A stretch of DNA of 64,000 nt. Source: JANYHF01 sp963732765 (GTDB lineage Bacteria; Pseudomonadota; Alphaproteobacteria; Rhizobiales; Hyphomicrobiaceae). Positions 45,283 to 54,300 of this stretch are shown here, one piece after another. Both the position numbers and the translations under genes were made by a program. A model generated the notes under the pieces. That model was not told the DNA's origin. It saw only the letters and a list, made by a program, of their open reading frames with translations, and did no database searches. Position 1 is the first letter of the stretch. Every line of letters starts with the position of its first letter. The stretch spans positions 62,001-126,000 of the forward strand of contig CAVTAS010000010.1 of NCBI GenBank assembly GCA_963732765.1, written 5' to 3'.

Positions 45283-46080
45283 CTACCGCGCCGCGGCTTT
45301 GCGGATCGCTGCGACGGAGCGCCCGACGATCAGTTCGACGCCCAGTTGACCCAGCTCGGCCGTGGCGTGTTTGGGCGTGCCGCCGTAGACGCCGTTGGCT
45401 TCAGTCAGCCCGCTCGCGGTAGCCAGCTGCTCCTTGCGCACCAGCGTGGGATCGATGGCGAGCATGAGCGAGGTATCGGCCAATGCAGCATGCGTGCCAA
45501 TTTCGCCGGCGGGCGCACCGTGACTTTTCAAGGCATCCACATACGCGCCCTGTGTGACCCGATAATATTCGGCGATGGCGACTACGCGAACATTCGACTT
45601 CAGCCACTTGGCGGTCAACCGGTTGGCGACCGCGTCCAGGCTCTTCTGGTAGCCGCCGTGGTCGCCCAGGAACACGATGGTCTTGAAGCCGGAATGACGG
45701 AGACTTTGCGCCGTCCAATCGAGCAGACTTTCAAACACCGCATCCGGGATCGTCAGTGTGCCCGGAAACTTCATGTGGGCCTGCGGCGGCTCGATGCTGC
45801 CTTCCGGCACATAGGCCATGACCGGGGCGACCAGCGCGTCTCCCAATGCGGTTGCGATTTTTTCCGCTAGCGCCTTGGCGCGCACATTGTGTTTGCCGAG
45901 CGCCATCAGCGGACCGTTCTGTTCGGTGCCGCCAATCGGCAGAATGGCTGTGGTCTTGCCGCCGGCGATCGCATCGCGCAGTTCAGTCCAGGTCAACAGC
46001 TCCAGTTCGACCGTGGCGGCCACGGCCGGTGCGCCCGCGAGCATCAAGGCGACCCAACAGGCGCAAAGCGAACGGATCAT
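45283..46080 (-). CDS. Creatininase-family amidohydrolase, exported
   Basis: A 265-residue metal-dependent hydrolase with an N-terminal signal (RSLCACWVALMLAGAPAVAA). ILPIGGTEQNGPLMALGKHNVRA carries the Glu and His metal ligands, FLGDHGGYQKSL the GDHGG motif, and HAALADTSLML the last ligand. Creatininases open cyclic amides; related enzymes (FAPy deformylase, mycofactocin MftE) have other substrates. An exported version is unusual. It lies 20 bases downstream of livM, perhaps supplying the transporter. Confidence 0.87.
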   Translation of the reverse strand: MIRSLCACWVALMLAGAPAVAATVELELLTWTELRDAIAGGKTTAILPIGGTEQNGPLMALGKHNVRAKALAEKIATALGDALVAPVMAYVPEGSIEPPQAHMKFPGTLTIPDAVFESLLDWTAQSLRHSGFKTIVFLGDHGGYQKSLDAVANRLTAKWLKSNVRVVAIAEYYRVTQGAYVDALKSHGAPAGEIGTHAALADTSLMLAIDPTLVRKEQLATASGLTEANGVYGGTPKHATAELGQLGVELIVGRSVAAIRKAAAR

Positions 46081-46100
46081 GAGAGTTCCCGTAATGGCCG

Positions 46101-47123
46101 TCACGGCTTCCAATGTACCCGGTACCCCACTGGGAACAGCGATAGCCCGAAGCGCTTGCCGACGAGACCCCAGATGCCCTGCGGCGCGAACAGCATCATG
46201 ACAATCGCGAGCGCGCCGAGGATGATGTAATAGGTGGTGCCGTAGTCGGCGAGGTACCAGCGCAGGACGAAGTACACCAGCGTGCCGATGATCGGCCCCT
46301 CGATGGTGCCGATGCCGCCAATTACCACAATGAAGATGACAACGGCGGTCCAGTCGTTGACGCTGAAAGCCGCATCGGGAGAAATACGCAGCTTCTGCAA
46401 GAAGATCAGTGCGCCGACCATCGAGGTCATGGCAGCGACCAGCACATAGACTTGGAACTTTACTCGCGTGATATCGATGCCGAGGCTGGACGACGCGACC
46501 TCGCCATCGCGGATGGCTGTCAGCGCAAGGCCAATCCGCGTGCGCAGCAGCAGGTAGACCAGGCCGACCGATCCGGCGCCAAGCCCCAGGGCGACCCAAT
46601 AGACCAACGCTTCGCGTCCATCGCGGGTTTCCGAGATCGCCTTGACGACATCGGTCGTCAGGCTGGTGCCGGATCCGCCACCGAGCGCCGCGATCTGCGC
46701 AAAACCGAGCCGGAACACTTCTGCCACCACCCAGGTGCCGATGGCGAAGTAGGCGCCCTGGAGGCGGAACACCAATTGGCCGACTGGTATGGCGGCCAAG
46801 CCCGCGATCAAACCAGCGATCGGGATGGCCAGAAGCGGTGGCACGCCCAAGTTCTGCGCGAGCATGAAGAGCATGTAGCCGCCCAGGCCCACGAACGCCT
46901 GCTGGCCAACCGAAACCAGGCCGGTATAGCCGGCGAGCAGGTTCCACAAGCTGGCGAGCGCGAGGTAAGTCGCAAACTCGCCGAACAGTCGCAACTCGGC
47001 GCGCGATCCCCACCAGGGAGCGGCGGCAAAGCCAATCAGTACAAGGATCGCGAGCACGCCGGCAATCCGGCTCGTGAGGGTTGAGCGCGTGATGACGGGC
47101 AGCGGAGCAGCGGTCGCGGTCAT
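46101..47123 (-). CDS. livM: Branched-chain amino acid ABC permease (LivM type)
   Basis: A 340-residue membrane protein with about nine helices. Motifs: LWNLLAGYTGLVSVGQQAFVGLGGY, RLQGAYFAIGTWVVAEVFR, RTRIGLALTAIRDGEVASSSLGID, VIGGIGTIEGPIIGTLVYF. These are classic LivM. The fused ATP domain seen in some LivM is absent. It overlaps livH by four bases. livM is a family name; the substrate may be an amino acid, urea or amide. Confidence 0.9.
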   Translation of the reverse strand: MTATAAPLPVITRSTLTSRIAGVLAILVLIGFAAAPWWGSRAELRLFGEFATYLALASLWNLLAGYTGLVSVGQQAFVGLGGYMLFMLAQNLGVPPLLAIPIAGLIAGLAAIPVGQLVFRLQGAYFAIGTWVVAEVFRLGFAQIAALGGGSGTSLTTDVVKAISETRDGREALVYWVALGLGAGSVGLVYLLLRTRIGLALTAIRDGEVASSSLGIDITRVKFQVYVLVAAMTSMVGALIFLQKLRISPDAAFSVNDWTAVVIFIVVIGGIGTIEGPIIGTLVYFVLRWYLADYGTTYYIILGALAIVMMLFAPQGIWGLVGKRFGLSLFPVGYRVHWKP

Positions 47124-47986
47124 CCCTCGATCCTCGGAAACAGACCCTTGGGCCGGACCGCGAGCACGATCAGGAACGCGATGTGGCCGGCCAGCAGCTG
47201 CCAGCCTGGGTTGACTTGGGCGCCAAGCCCTTGCGCCACGCCCAGAATGACGCCGCCGGCCAGGGTACCCCACAGGCTGCCCAGCCCCCCGATGATGACG
47301 GCCTCGAAGCCGAAGATCAGCCTTGCCGGGCCGAGCGAGGGATCGAAATTGGCGCGGATGGCCAGAAACACGCCGGCGATGCCGACCACGCCCAGGCACA
47401 GCGCCATCGCCATGGCGTTGACGTGGCCGTTGTCGAGCCCCATCAGCTGGGCGATCTCGCGGTCGTCCGAGACGGCGCGGAAGGCGCGACCTGCTGATGT
47501 GCGGTAGAAGATGTATTGCAGACCCCCGATCACGGCGACGGCGGTGACGAACATCAGCAGCGGCATGTAGCCGATGGCGATGCCGGGAGCGACTTCGAAA
47601 CTGGCGGTCTCAATGATGCCAGCATTCAGCTTGCGGCTGTCGGCGGTGAAGATCTGTAGCAGCCCATTTTGCAGCATGACGGACAGACCAAAGGTCACCA
47701 GCAGCGGTGGCAGCAAGTCCTTGCCGAGTGTGTGATTGAGGATGCCGCGCTGTAAGCCGTAACCAATGGCCGCCATGACGGGCACGACGGCGATCAGCGC
47801 CAGCAGCGGATGCAACCCGAGCATCTGCACAGCGACCAGCGCGATATAAGCCGCCAGCACGATGAAATCGCCATGCGCAATGTTGACCAGCCGCATGACG
47901 CCGAAGATCAGCGACAGCCCAGCGGCAAACAGCGCGTAGAGGCCGCCGATGAGCACGCCTTGCACGATGGCGTTGATCCAGTCCAT
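47120..47986 (-). CDS. livH: Branched-chain amino acid ABC permease (LivH type)
   Basis: A 288-residue membrane protein: IVQGVLIGGLYALFAAGLSLIFGVMRLVNIAHGDFI at the start, and IGGLGSLWGTLAGGVILGVAQGLG, typical of LivH. It precedes livM on the same strand with ATGA overlap. A repeat element of about 140 bases lies between it and livF. Confidence 0.9.
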   Translation of the reverse strand: MDWINAIVQGVLIGGLYALFAAGLSLIFGVMRLVNIAHGDFIVLAAYIALVAVQMLGLHPLLALIAVVPVMAAIGYGLQRGILNHTLGKDLLPPLLVTFGLSVMLQNGLLQIFTADSRKLNAGIIETASFEVAPGIAIGYMPLLMFVTAVAVIGGLQYIFYRTSAGRAFRAVSDDREIAQLMGLDNGHVNAMAMALCLGVVGIAGVFLAIRANFDPSLGPARLIFGFEAVIIGGLGSLWGTLAGGVILGVAQGLGAQVNPGWQLLAGHIAFLIVLAVRPKGLFPRIEG

Positions 47987-48026
47987 CGCTCAAGCCCCAG
48001 CATTTCGAGAAGTGATCCGCTTACTT

Positions 48027-48168
48027 CCTTCTCCCTTTGGGAGAAGGTGGCGCGTTTCAGCGCCGGATGAGGGGATTGGCAGCGCGGGTGAGGCTCGTAC
48101 GCGCCGCAAGCTCGCGGGCCTGCCCCCCTCATCCGGCCGTTGGCCACCTTCTCCCAATGGGAGAAGGC
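48027..48168. repeat. Inverted-repeat intergenic element (CCTTCTCCC/GGGAGAAGG type)
   Basis: Left arm about 48027-48074 and right arm about 48126-48168 are inverted copies: each includes CCTTCTCCC..GGGAGAAGG and CCGGATGAGGGG/CCCCTCATCCGG. Each arm is itself palindromic, so the whole could fold as a cruciform. It lies between livF and livH, splitting the operon, and may lower expression of the permeases. Confidence 0.8.
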
Positions 48169-48206
48169 CACTCCGCACGACCTGCGTCCGCTTTGAACGT
48201 TGATGA

Positions 48207-48929
48207 TCACCCATGAGCCGCGGCCCCCGTACCGAAATACGCCGCCGAAATCTCGTCCCGCGTGTACGCCTTGGGCGCGCCCTCCAGCGACACGCGTCCC
48301 TCCTGCAGGCAAATGAAATGCTGCGCCACGTTCAGCGCGCGGCCGACGTCCTGCTCGACCAGGATGGCGCTCATGCCGTTGCCGACGATGCGCGGCAGCA
48401 TCTGGTAGATGTCCTTGATGACCACCGGGGCGAGGCCGAGGCTGAGTTCGTCCAGCAGTAACAAATCCGGGTTGCTCATCAGCGCGCGGCCGATCGAGAC
48501 CATCTGCTGCTGGCCGCCTGACAGGGAGGTTGACGGCGCGTTGCGCTTTTCCTCCAGGACAGGGAACAGGTCATAGATCGATGTCAAATTCCACGGCCCA
48601 GGACGGGCCACCCGGCCGCCGAGGATGAGGTTCTCTTCCACCGACAGCGATGGAAACAGCCTGCGCCCCTCCGGAACCAGCGCAATGCCGCGCGCAACAA
48701 TCTGGTTGGCCGGCACGCCGCCGAGACTTTCGCCGCGCCAGGCAATGCCGCCCGGTTTGGTTGTCACCAGCCCGCAGATCGACTTCAACAGCGTGCTCTT
48801 TCCCGCCCCGTTCGAGCCGATCAGCGATAAGAGTTCGCCCTCGCGCAACGCCAGCGATACGCCGTGCAGCGCCTGGAAGTCGCCGTAGAACGCCTCCAGC
48901 TTGTCGACCACGAGAATGGGGTCAGACAT
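48207..48929 (-). CDS. livF: Branched-chain amino acid ABC ATP-binding protein (LivF type)
   Basis: A 240-residue ATPase: Walker A GSNGAGKSTLLKSI, LSGGQQQMVSIGRAL signature and Walker B LLLLDELSLGLAP, typical of LivF. ATG 48929 overlaps the end of livG by 8 bases. The C-terminal half (ILVEQDVGRALNVAQHFICLQEGRV) is the LivF hallmark. Confidence 0.92.
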   Translation of the reverse strand: MSDPILVVDKLEAFYGDFQALHGVSLALREGELLSLIGSNGAGKSTLLKSICGLVTTKPGGIAWRGESLGGVPANQIVARGIALVPEGRRLFPSLSVEENLILGGRVARPGPWNLTSIYDLFPVLEEKRNAPSTSLSGGQQQMVSIGRALMSNPDLLLLDELSLGLAPVVIKDIYQMLPRIVGNGMSAILVEQDVGRALNVAQHFICLQEGRVSLEGAPKAYTRDEISAAYFGTGAAAHG

Positions 48930-49647
48930 GATCCGCATCTCCCATATAGACCGACTGCACATCAAGATTGGCCATCACGGCGGCGGGCAGCCCCTCGGCG
49001 ATCTTCTTGCCGAAGTTCACCACCACCAGGCGCTGGGCCACCGACAACAGGGCGTGCACCACGTGTTCGATCCAAACGATGCTGACGCCGGAGGCATGCA
49101 CGTCGCGGACGGCGGCGAGCAATGACTGGCATTCGGGATCGGTGAGGCCACCGGCGATCTCGTCCAGCAGCAACAGCTTGGGGTCGGTAGCGAGCGCGCG
49201 CGCCATCTCCAGCCGCTTGCGCTCCAGCAGCGTCAGCGAGCCGGCCAGCAGATTGGCCTTGGGCTTGAGCCCGGTCAGCTCCAGCACCTCGGCGGCGCGC
49301 TGGCTGGGATCGTTGCGCTGATGGATACGCCCGAACGTGGCCCCGACCAGCACGTTCTCGAACACCGTCATGCCGCCGAACGGATTGGGGATCTGGAACG
49401 AGCGCGAAATGCCTTTGCGGCAGCGGGCAGAGGCGGGGGCCTTGGTAATGTCCTCGCCGTTGAAGCGCACCGTCCCGGCATCGGGTCGCACTGTTCCGGT
49501 GATGAGGTTGAAGAGCGTGGTCTTGCCCGCGCCATTCGGCCCCAGGATGCCGACGATCTCGTTGTCGCCCACCGCCAGCGACAGATCGTCAGTAACGACC
49601 AGCGCGCCGTATCTCTTGGACAAGTTGGAGAGCGTGAGGAGAGACAT
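48922..49647 (-). CDS. livG: Branched-chain amino acid ABC ATP-binding protein (LivG type)
   Basis: A 241-residue ATPase: Walker A GPNGAGKTTLFNLI, RSFQIPNPFGGMTVFENVLVG (LivG hallmark), signature LTLLERKRLEMARAL and Walker B LLLLDEIAGGL. It starts the livGFHM run at ATG 49647 behind AGGAGAG. No livK-type binding protein is encoded next to the operon. Confidence 0.92.
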   Translation of the reverse strand: MSLLTLSNLSKRYGALVVTDDLSLAVGDNEIVGILGPNGAGKTTLFNLITGTVRPDAGTVRFNGEDITKAPASARCRKGISRSFQIPNPFGGMTVFENVLVGATFGRIHQRNDPSQRAAEVLELTGLKPKANLLAGSLTLLERKRLEMARALATDPKLLLLDEIAGGLTDPECQSLLAAVRDVHASGVSIVWIEHVVHALLSVAQRLVVVNFGKKIAEGLPAAVMANLDVQSVYMGDADHV

Positions 49648-49952
49648 CGGAACCGGAATAGTGAGTGCGCAGCAGTGGCTTCCCGTTATCGGGACGCATA
49701 GGTGGCAAGGCAGGTGATCGTGAGCCAGCCTCTGGCGCAACCACGATTGTGGCGTGCCCGGCCGCCGGCAGGCGTAGGTCTTGTGGGTGTCGTCGCGAAT
49801 GCCTCCCCGCCGGACTTTCGGTCCTTATCTTTGCTGACGCAATAAGAAGCGGTTTCCGATAGCTCACGCAAGCGGTGAAACAGCCGCGGAGAGCTATGTT
49901 GCCTTAGCCAGCGGCTCATGCTGGCCGGTTGGCAGCTGCGCTGCTCAAGCCC
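49648..49952. other. Intergenic region upstream of livG
   Basis: About 300 bases between livG and the dehydrogenase gene, both on the minus strand. It probably carries the livG promoter. No recognisable coding or RNA feature. Confidence 0.5.
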
Positions 49953-50903
49953 TCACTTGGAATTCAGCAACTGGTTGAGCATCTTCAGGTGCTCGGTCAC
50001 CTTGGCGCGCAGGGCCGCCTTCCGGTCGTCCGTCCAGGTCATGAAACCCTGGTTGGTCTTGAAGCCGAGCTTACCGTCCTGAACCAGGCCTCGCAGCGTT
50101 GGCGTCGGCTCCGTCGAGCGGTCGAGATGCGGTAGCACGGAAGTCTGGATATCCAGCGTCAGGTCCGTCCCGACCAGATCGGCGTTCTCCAGCGGCCCCA
50201 GCACGGCGAGCCGGCGGCCGAACGAGTTCTTCACCACCAGGTCTACCGTCTCGGCATCGCACACACCCGCATCGACCAGCGCAATCGCCTCGCGCCACAG
50301 CGCATGCTGCATGCGGTTGCCGACAAAGCCGGGCACGTCCTTCTTCACATGCACCGCGACCTTGCCGAGCTTGCTCAGCAGGCCGATCATCCGCACGACG
50401 TTCGCGGGATCGGTCCCCTCGGCCTGGATCACCTCCACCAGCGGTACCAGATAGGGCGGGTTCCACCAATGGGTGCCGAGCACGCGATGCTTGGATTGGA
50501 CCCCAGCCGCAATCAGCCCGATCGGAATGACGGAGGTGTTGGAGCACAGCAGCGCGTCCGAGCGGGCGTGCCTCTCCAGTTCGACAAAGAGGTCCTGCTT
50601 CAACGGCAGTTTTTCGGGCGCGGCCTCAATGACGATGTCGGCGCCCCGAACCGTGTCCGCCAGCGTAGCGTGCAGCGCAATGCGCTCGAGGGCGCCCACG
50701 TCCCACCCGATGGACGCCAGCGTCGCTCCGATCCGCTGTTTGGCAGACGCCAAAACGTCCGGGAACGGATCGGTGACCGCCACCCGGTGCCCGCCATTGG
50801 CAAACACGGCGGCCAGCCCATGCCCCATCAGGCCGGCGCCGATGATGGCCACGGTTTCGGGCACTGGGACGTCACCGGCTGGGCGGCCGGCGGGACTGTG
50901 CAA
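49953..50903 (-). CDS. 3-hydroxyacyl-CoA dehydrogenase family protein
   Basis: An about 315-residue single-domain enzyme: VAIIGAGLMGHGLAAVFANGG is the NAD-binding Rossmann loop, TSVIPIGLIAAGV and GTHWWNPPYLVPLVEVI the catalytic His region, and VPGFVGNRMQHALWREAIAL with LKLGFKTNQGF-like end the helical dimer domain. It oxidises a 3-hydroxyacyl-CoA or similar hydroxy-acid. The start is uncertain: TTG at 50903, or GTG at 50864 close to the conserved region. Confidence 0.87.
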   Translation of the reverse strand: MHSPAGRPAGDVPVPETVAIIGAGLMGHGLAAVFANGGHRVAVTDPFPDVLASAKQRIGATLASIGWDVGALERIALHATLADTVRGADIVIEAAPEKLPLKQDLFVELERHARSDALLCSNTSVIPIGLIAAGVQSKHRVLGTHWWNPPYLVPLVEVIQAEGTDPANVVRMIGLLSKLGKVAVHVKKDVPGFVGNRMQHALWREAIALVDAGVCDAETVDLVVKNSFGRRLAVLGPLENADLVGTDLTLDIQTSVLPHLDRSTEPTPTLRGLVQDGKLGFKTNQGFMTWTDDRKAALRAKVTEHLKMLNQLLNSK

Positions 50904-50929
50904 GGCGTCGTTCTCCGAGAATGAAAGAC

Positions 50930-51050
50930 GGGCAATAGGCTTTGGGCTTTAGGCAATAGCTCAGCCGTCCAGGGGGCACAAGCCGCTCGCCTGCCTCGAT
51001 CGGCCCTAGCTGCCGCGACCTACAGTCTATTGCCCAAAGCCCATTGCCCC
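50930..51050. repeat. Inverted repeat (GGGCAATAGGCTTTGGGC)
   Basis: Arms 50930-50947 and 51032-51050 are inverted 18-base copies with one mismatch, separated by about 85 bases. It separates the SLAM-like and dehydrogenase genes, both on the minus strand. Probably another small intergenic repeat. Confidence 0.65.
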
Positions 51051-51054
51051 GCCC

Positions 51055-51939
51055 TCAAAACCTGTTCGTCAGCGTCAACGACAGGCCATTGGCATCGAAG
51101 TCCTGCAGCGGGATGTTGCTGTCATTATGCGTGTACGTATATTGCAGCATGGGGGCAAACCCGAACAGCTCGAAATCGCGCTTGGTCAGATTGACGCTGG
51201 CGTCGGTGCGGTGGTCGGCTCTGGGCACGGCGAAGACGGGATAGAGACCCCGGTAGCGCGTATCGGTGTAGAGGCCTTGCAGATAGAGGCTGATACCCCA
51301 GGGAAATTCCTTGTAGACGCCCGCCCCCGCGCTCCAGCTGTCGTTGTCGAGATGCGCGCGCCCGGTGCGATCCTGGCTAAGCGCGCCCAGCAGGCGCAGG
51401 TAGGTGCTGCTGTCGAAACGATGCTCGAGGCGACCGGATGCAGAACAACTGCGACCGTCCTGGTAGCTCATATCGGCGCCGTGAAAATCGGTCTCGAAGC
51501 GGCGCCAGGTGCACGACAGATCGGCCGACACCGTATCGGCCACGCTCAGCCCATAGCTGAAGGACAGGAGGCCACCGAAGTTGGTGGCATAGTCCGCTTC
51601 GTCGAGCCAGCGGTGGTCGAGGGTGGCGTAGAGGCCGAGCGAGCCGCGATCGAAGCGCCACTTCGCCCCGATGGAGGCGTTGACCAACGTGTCGTTCAGT
51701 TCCCGCTCGCGGTAGCGCTTGCCCTGCACGCCGGCCGTCGTCACCAGATCGAGGCTGTCGCCGAGCGCCAGCCGGTAGCCCGCCTGCACGCCGCCATAGA
51801 CGCCGACGCCCGACTTCTCGACGTTATCGGGCGTATACGGCAGGCCACCGATCATCACGGGTGCGGCGGTTCGGCCCCGGCGAGAATACCCCCGCCAAAC
51901 CCCTCCGCCTGCTTCCTCGACTTCAAAACGCCCAGTCAT
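51055..51939 (-). CDS. SLAM-like (DUF560) outer-membrane beta-barrel, C-terminal part
   Basis: A 294-residue protein made of amphipathic beta strands ending in Phe (SLTLTNRF), which fits an outer-membrane barrel. SGVGVYGGVQAGYRLAL, TRYRGLYPVFAVPRADHRTDASVNLTKRDFELFGFAP and YTHNDSNIPLQDFDANGLSL resemble the DUF560 barrel of surface lipoprotein assembly modifiers. Full SLAMs have an N-terminal TPR domain of about 150-200 residues and a signal peptide. Neither is visible here, so the gene is probably 5'-truncated or its start lies in lost sequence. Confidence 0.7.
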   Translation of the reverse strand: MTGRFEVEEAGGGVWRGYSRRGRTAAPVMIGGLPYTPDNVEKSGVGVYGGVQAGYRLALGDSLDLVTTAGVQGKRYRERELNDTLVNASIGAKWRFDRGSLGLYATLDHRWLDEADYATNFGGLLSFSYGLSVADTVSADLSCTWRRFETDFHGADMSYQDGRSCSASGRLEHRFDSSTYLRLLGALSQDRTGRAHLDNDSWSAGAGVYKEFPWGISLYLQGLYTDTRYRGLYPVFAVPRADHRTDASVNLTKRDFELFGFAPMLQYTYTHNDSNIPLQDFDANGLSLTLTNRF

Positions 51940-52263
51940 CTCTCTTTTGAGTTCAAGCCTAAGCGCTTGATTTTAATGTGTCTTATTGGCGAGCCAAGCG
52001 GAATGAAAGCGTGAACTCGTATGTGATTGAAATTGCTATATGATAGTTGTGTTCCGTGCATTGCGTCCTGTTGTGAGCAACACATCTTTTGGGAAAATGG
52101 ATCCAAAGAGGCCGGCATGTAAATCTGGTTCGAATTTGGCCCTAAGCCGCTGGTTAGTTTCCAAGGGCGTGGCAAGTGGCGGTTGGGTGGCTGGCGAAAG
52201 CCCCACGCTCAGCAATTGGATGGCCTCCGCACGCGTGGCTGCCACGCACCAGTTGCAGCATCC
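51940..52263. other. Intergenic region
   Basis: About 320 bases between the barrel gene and the unknown gene. A plus-strand frame runs through it to 52474 but overlaps the reverse gene and has no recognisable family. I see no defined signal. Confidence 0.4.
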
Positions 52264-53009
52264 CTACGACGCGCGGCGCCAACTCGCGCTGATCAATGAG
52301 GACGATCTTGGCGCTGCTGCATCAATCGCCGTACTCAATTCATCCAAACTAGAGATGGACGGCCTTTTGCTTGCGCAACGCGCGACCAATTCAGCGAGAT
52401 TGGCATCTGCGGCCTTGCACCAGGATGGAAATGCTGTCGCGCCGATCTCGATGTCTCCCTCGTTGTTCTTATGACCGATGACGATCGATAGGAAACTACC
52501 GATGATGCGTTTGACCATCGGCGCTTCGGAATAGGGCATGTGGCCCAGGATGGCCGTGATGTTGCTCGGCGCTCGTGGTCCGCCCCACCACAGCACGTTG
52601 GGATCGAGAATCGGACAGAAGTCTCCGCCGCGCCGCTGTGCAGCTACAATTAAGCCGAGTAGCAGGAAGTAGAGTTCGTCGCGCGAATAGGCGCGCTCCA
52701 ACTGATCGCCCAGCCATATTCCTTTGACATCGACGACATACCCTGCGATGCCCTCGCTCCACGTGTACGGTGCAACGATCTGCGCGCGGCCCGACTCAAG
52801 TCGCTGCGCCAGTTCATCGGGACTGAGGCGGTCCTTGCGGCCCAAGAGGTGCACTAAGGCCAGCACCTATGAGTGAGCCCCCTGCTGACTAGCAAGTAGA
52901 CTTCGAATTCATCCCGGCAGTAAAGTACGCTCCGGACGGACCCTGCACCGTTGATGCGGGTGCCCCGAGCAAAGCGGGGCCGGTGGTCGACGGATACAAA
53001 ATCGTTCAT
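52264..53009 (-). pseudogene. Unknown gene next to the Hsp70 remnant, probably frameshifted
   Basis: A frame of 200 residues (52264-52866) reads LSPDELAQRLESGRAQIVAPY, then YAYSRDELYFLLLGLIVAA-like and GGPRAPSNITAILGHMPYSE. It opens with GTG and lacks a natural start. The frame upstream (from ATG 53009, MNDFVSVDHRPRFARGTRING) is in a different phase and could be its true N-terminus after a frameshift near 52860. I do not recognise the family. It directly follows the Hsp70 remnant on the same strand, so the two may have been one operon. Confidence 0.5.
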
Positions 53010-53034
53010 TGACTAGGGTCCCCATCAGGTCCTC

Positions 53035-54075
53035 AGTCCGGACCTCTGAGCTTGGCGCATTGCAGCCTCGGCGCTGCTAGGAGGCTGAAGCTTAAACAAT
53101 TCTCGCACAGTCTTGCGTAGCGCGGCGCTGTCGCCGTCGCGGATCGATCGCTAGCCTTCCTCGATCCATTGTCGGGCGGCCGTAAAATTGGTGAAATTGG
53201 AACAGTTCTTGGATGACTCGAAGATGTCGCGCCAGAACCAGTAGTGCTTCTCAAGCACACGCCATTGCAAATCGCCTAGCGCCGCACATATGCGCCACAC
53301 CGCGTGCATCCTGCCGGCTCGCAGCATGTTCAAGTTCCTTGCGTAATTGGCCAAACTCGAACTTGTTCATGGGTTCGCCGAATTACTCGACCGTCTCCAT
53401 GACACTATCGATTGTCGCTTGCGCTTGTAGTGATAGTTCGCCTAACAAACCGGTCGATGCCAGCACGTTTCTCCAACGCGGCGACCTGTCAGCGCAAATC
53501 CCGGCCAGTAGCGATCAGGCGACTCGCCTGCTCGTGATTGTTGATGTCCCCTTGCTGCGTAGCCGCAGTCACGGCGATATCGAAGTCCTCGATCTCGCGC
53601 CGCAGCACAGTGGTGGCGTCTGCCGCGTCGGATTGCGAGCGCTGGTAGAAATGATAGACGACGACGGCCAACAGGTCGGTTAACGTCGATATATCCTTCA
53701 ATAGCCGCCCGCAGCTTCAGCCTCGGTCTGTTGTTCGCGTTCGGGCAGATAGACATCCTCTTGGATAGTCTGGCCTAAATGCGGCACGTGGACATTGACC
53801 GTAATGTGTGGAAATCTGTCAATTTTGAAAAAGGACAAGAGCTTAGCGTTATCTGGTATCGGCCGCCGAATCATTTCAGAGCGGATTTGCACATTGCAGA
53901 CAAGTTGGTTGGTCCCGACATCTTGAAATTCTTCCCCTTCCCATAACTTGATTGGTAGGGACGTCCCGGCTCGCTCGGTCGCAGCGTCTGTCGGCCCGGT
54001 ATAGGACTTCCTTCTCTGCGGGTAACGGGGTGCCGCGCGGAAAGATTGGGTCTAGTTCCAACCTTATATTAGGCA
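53035..54075 (-). pseudogene. Degenerate C-terminal half of an Hsp70-superfamily protein
   Basis: Reading across frames on the minus strand, fragments line up with the substrate-binding half and helical tail of long Hsp70-like proteins: LDPIFPRGTPLPAEKEVLY, then LPIKLWEGEEFQDVGTNQL, IRRPIPDNAKLL, VTVNVHVPHLGQ-like, helices REIEDFDIAVTA and QLRKELEHAASRQDARGVA, LQWRVLEKHYWFWRDIF, and LRKTVRELFKLQPPSSAEAA. Several frameshifts and in-frame TAA and TAG stops break it, so it is dead. The ATPase domain would lie beyond 54.1 kb, where foreign low-C DNA begins. I infer Hsp70 from the RGTPLP.PIKLWEGE order and the WFW.IF-LLPPS-like tail. Confidence 0.6.
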
Positions 54076-54300
54076 GAACGACTTAGACGGACAAAGTGTG
54101 GGAATGGGCGGGGCAGAAATTTCGATACCATGGCGTATAATGAACTCGCTGGGTTCTACGTCAACTGCCTCGCCGCTTGCTGTTCGAGAACATACACAAA
54201 GAAGGAACAAAGCTTGCCTTCTTGCGACACGACGGTAGATATAGAACAGGTAATTATTAATTGGTACAAAACGCTGTTACAATATAAGGTTTTTGATTAG

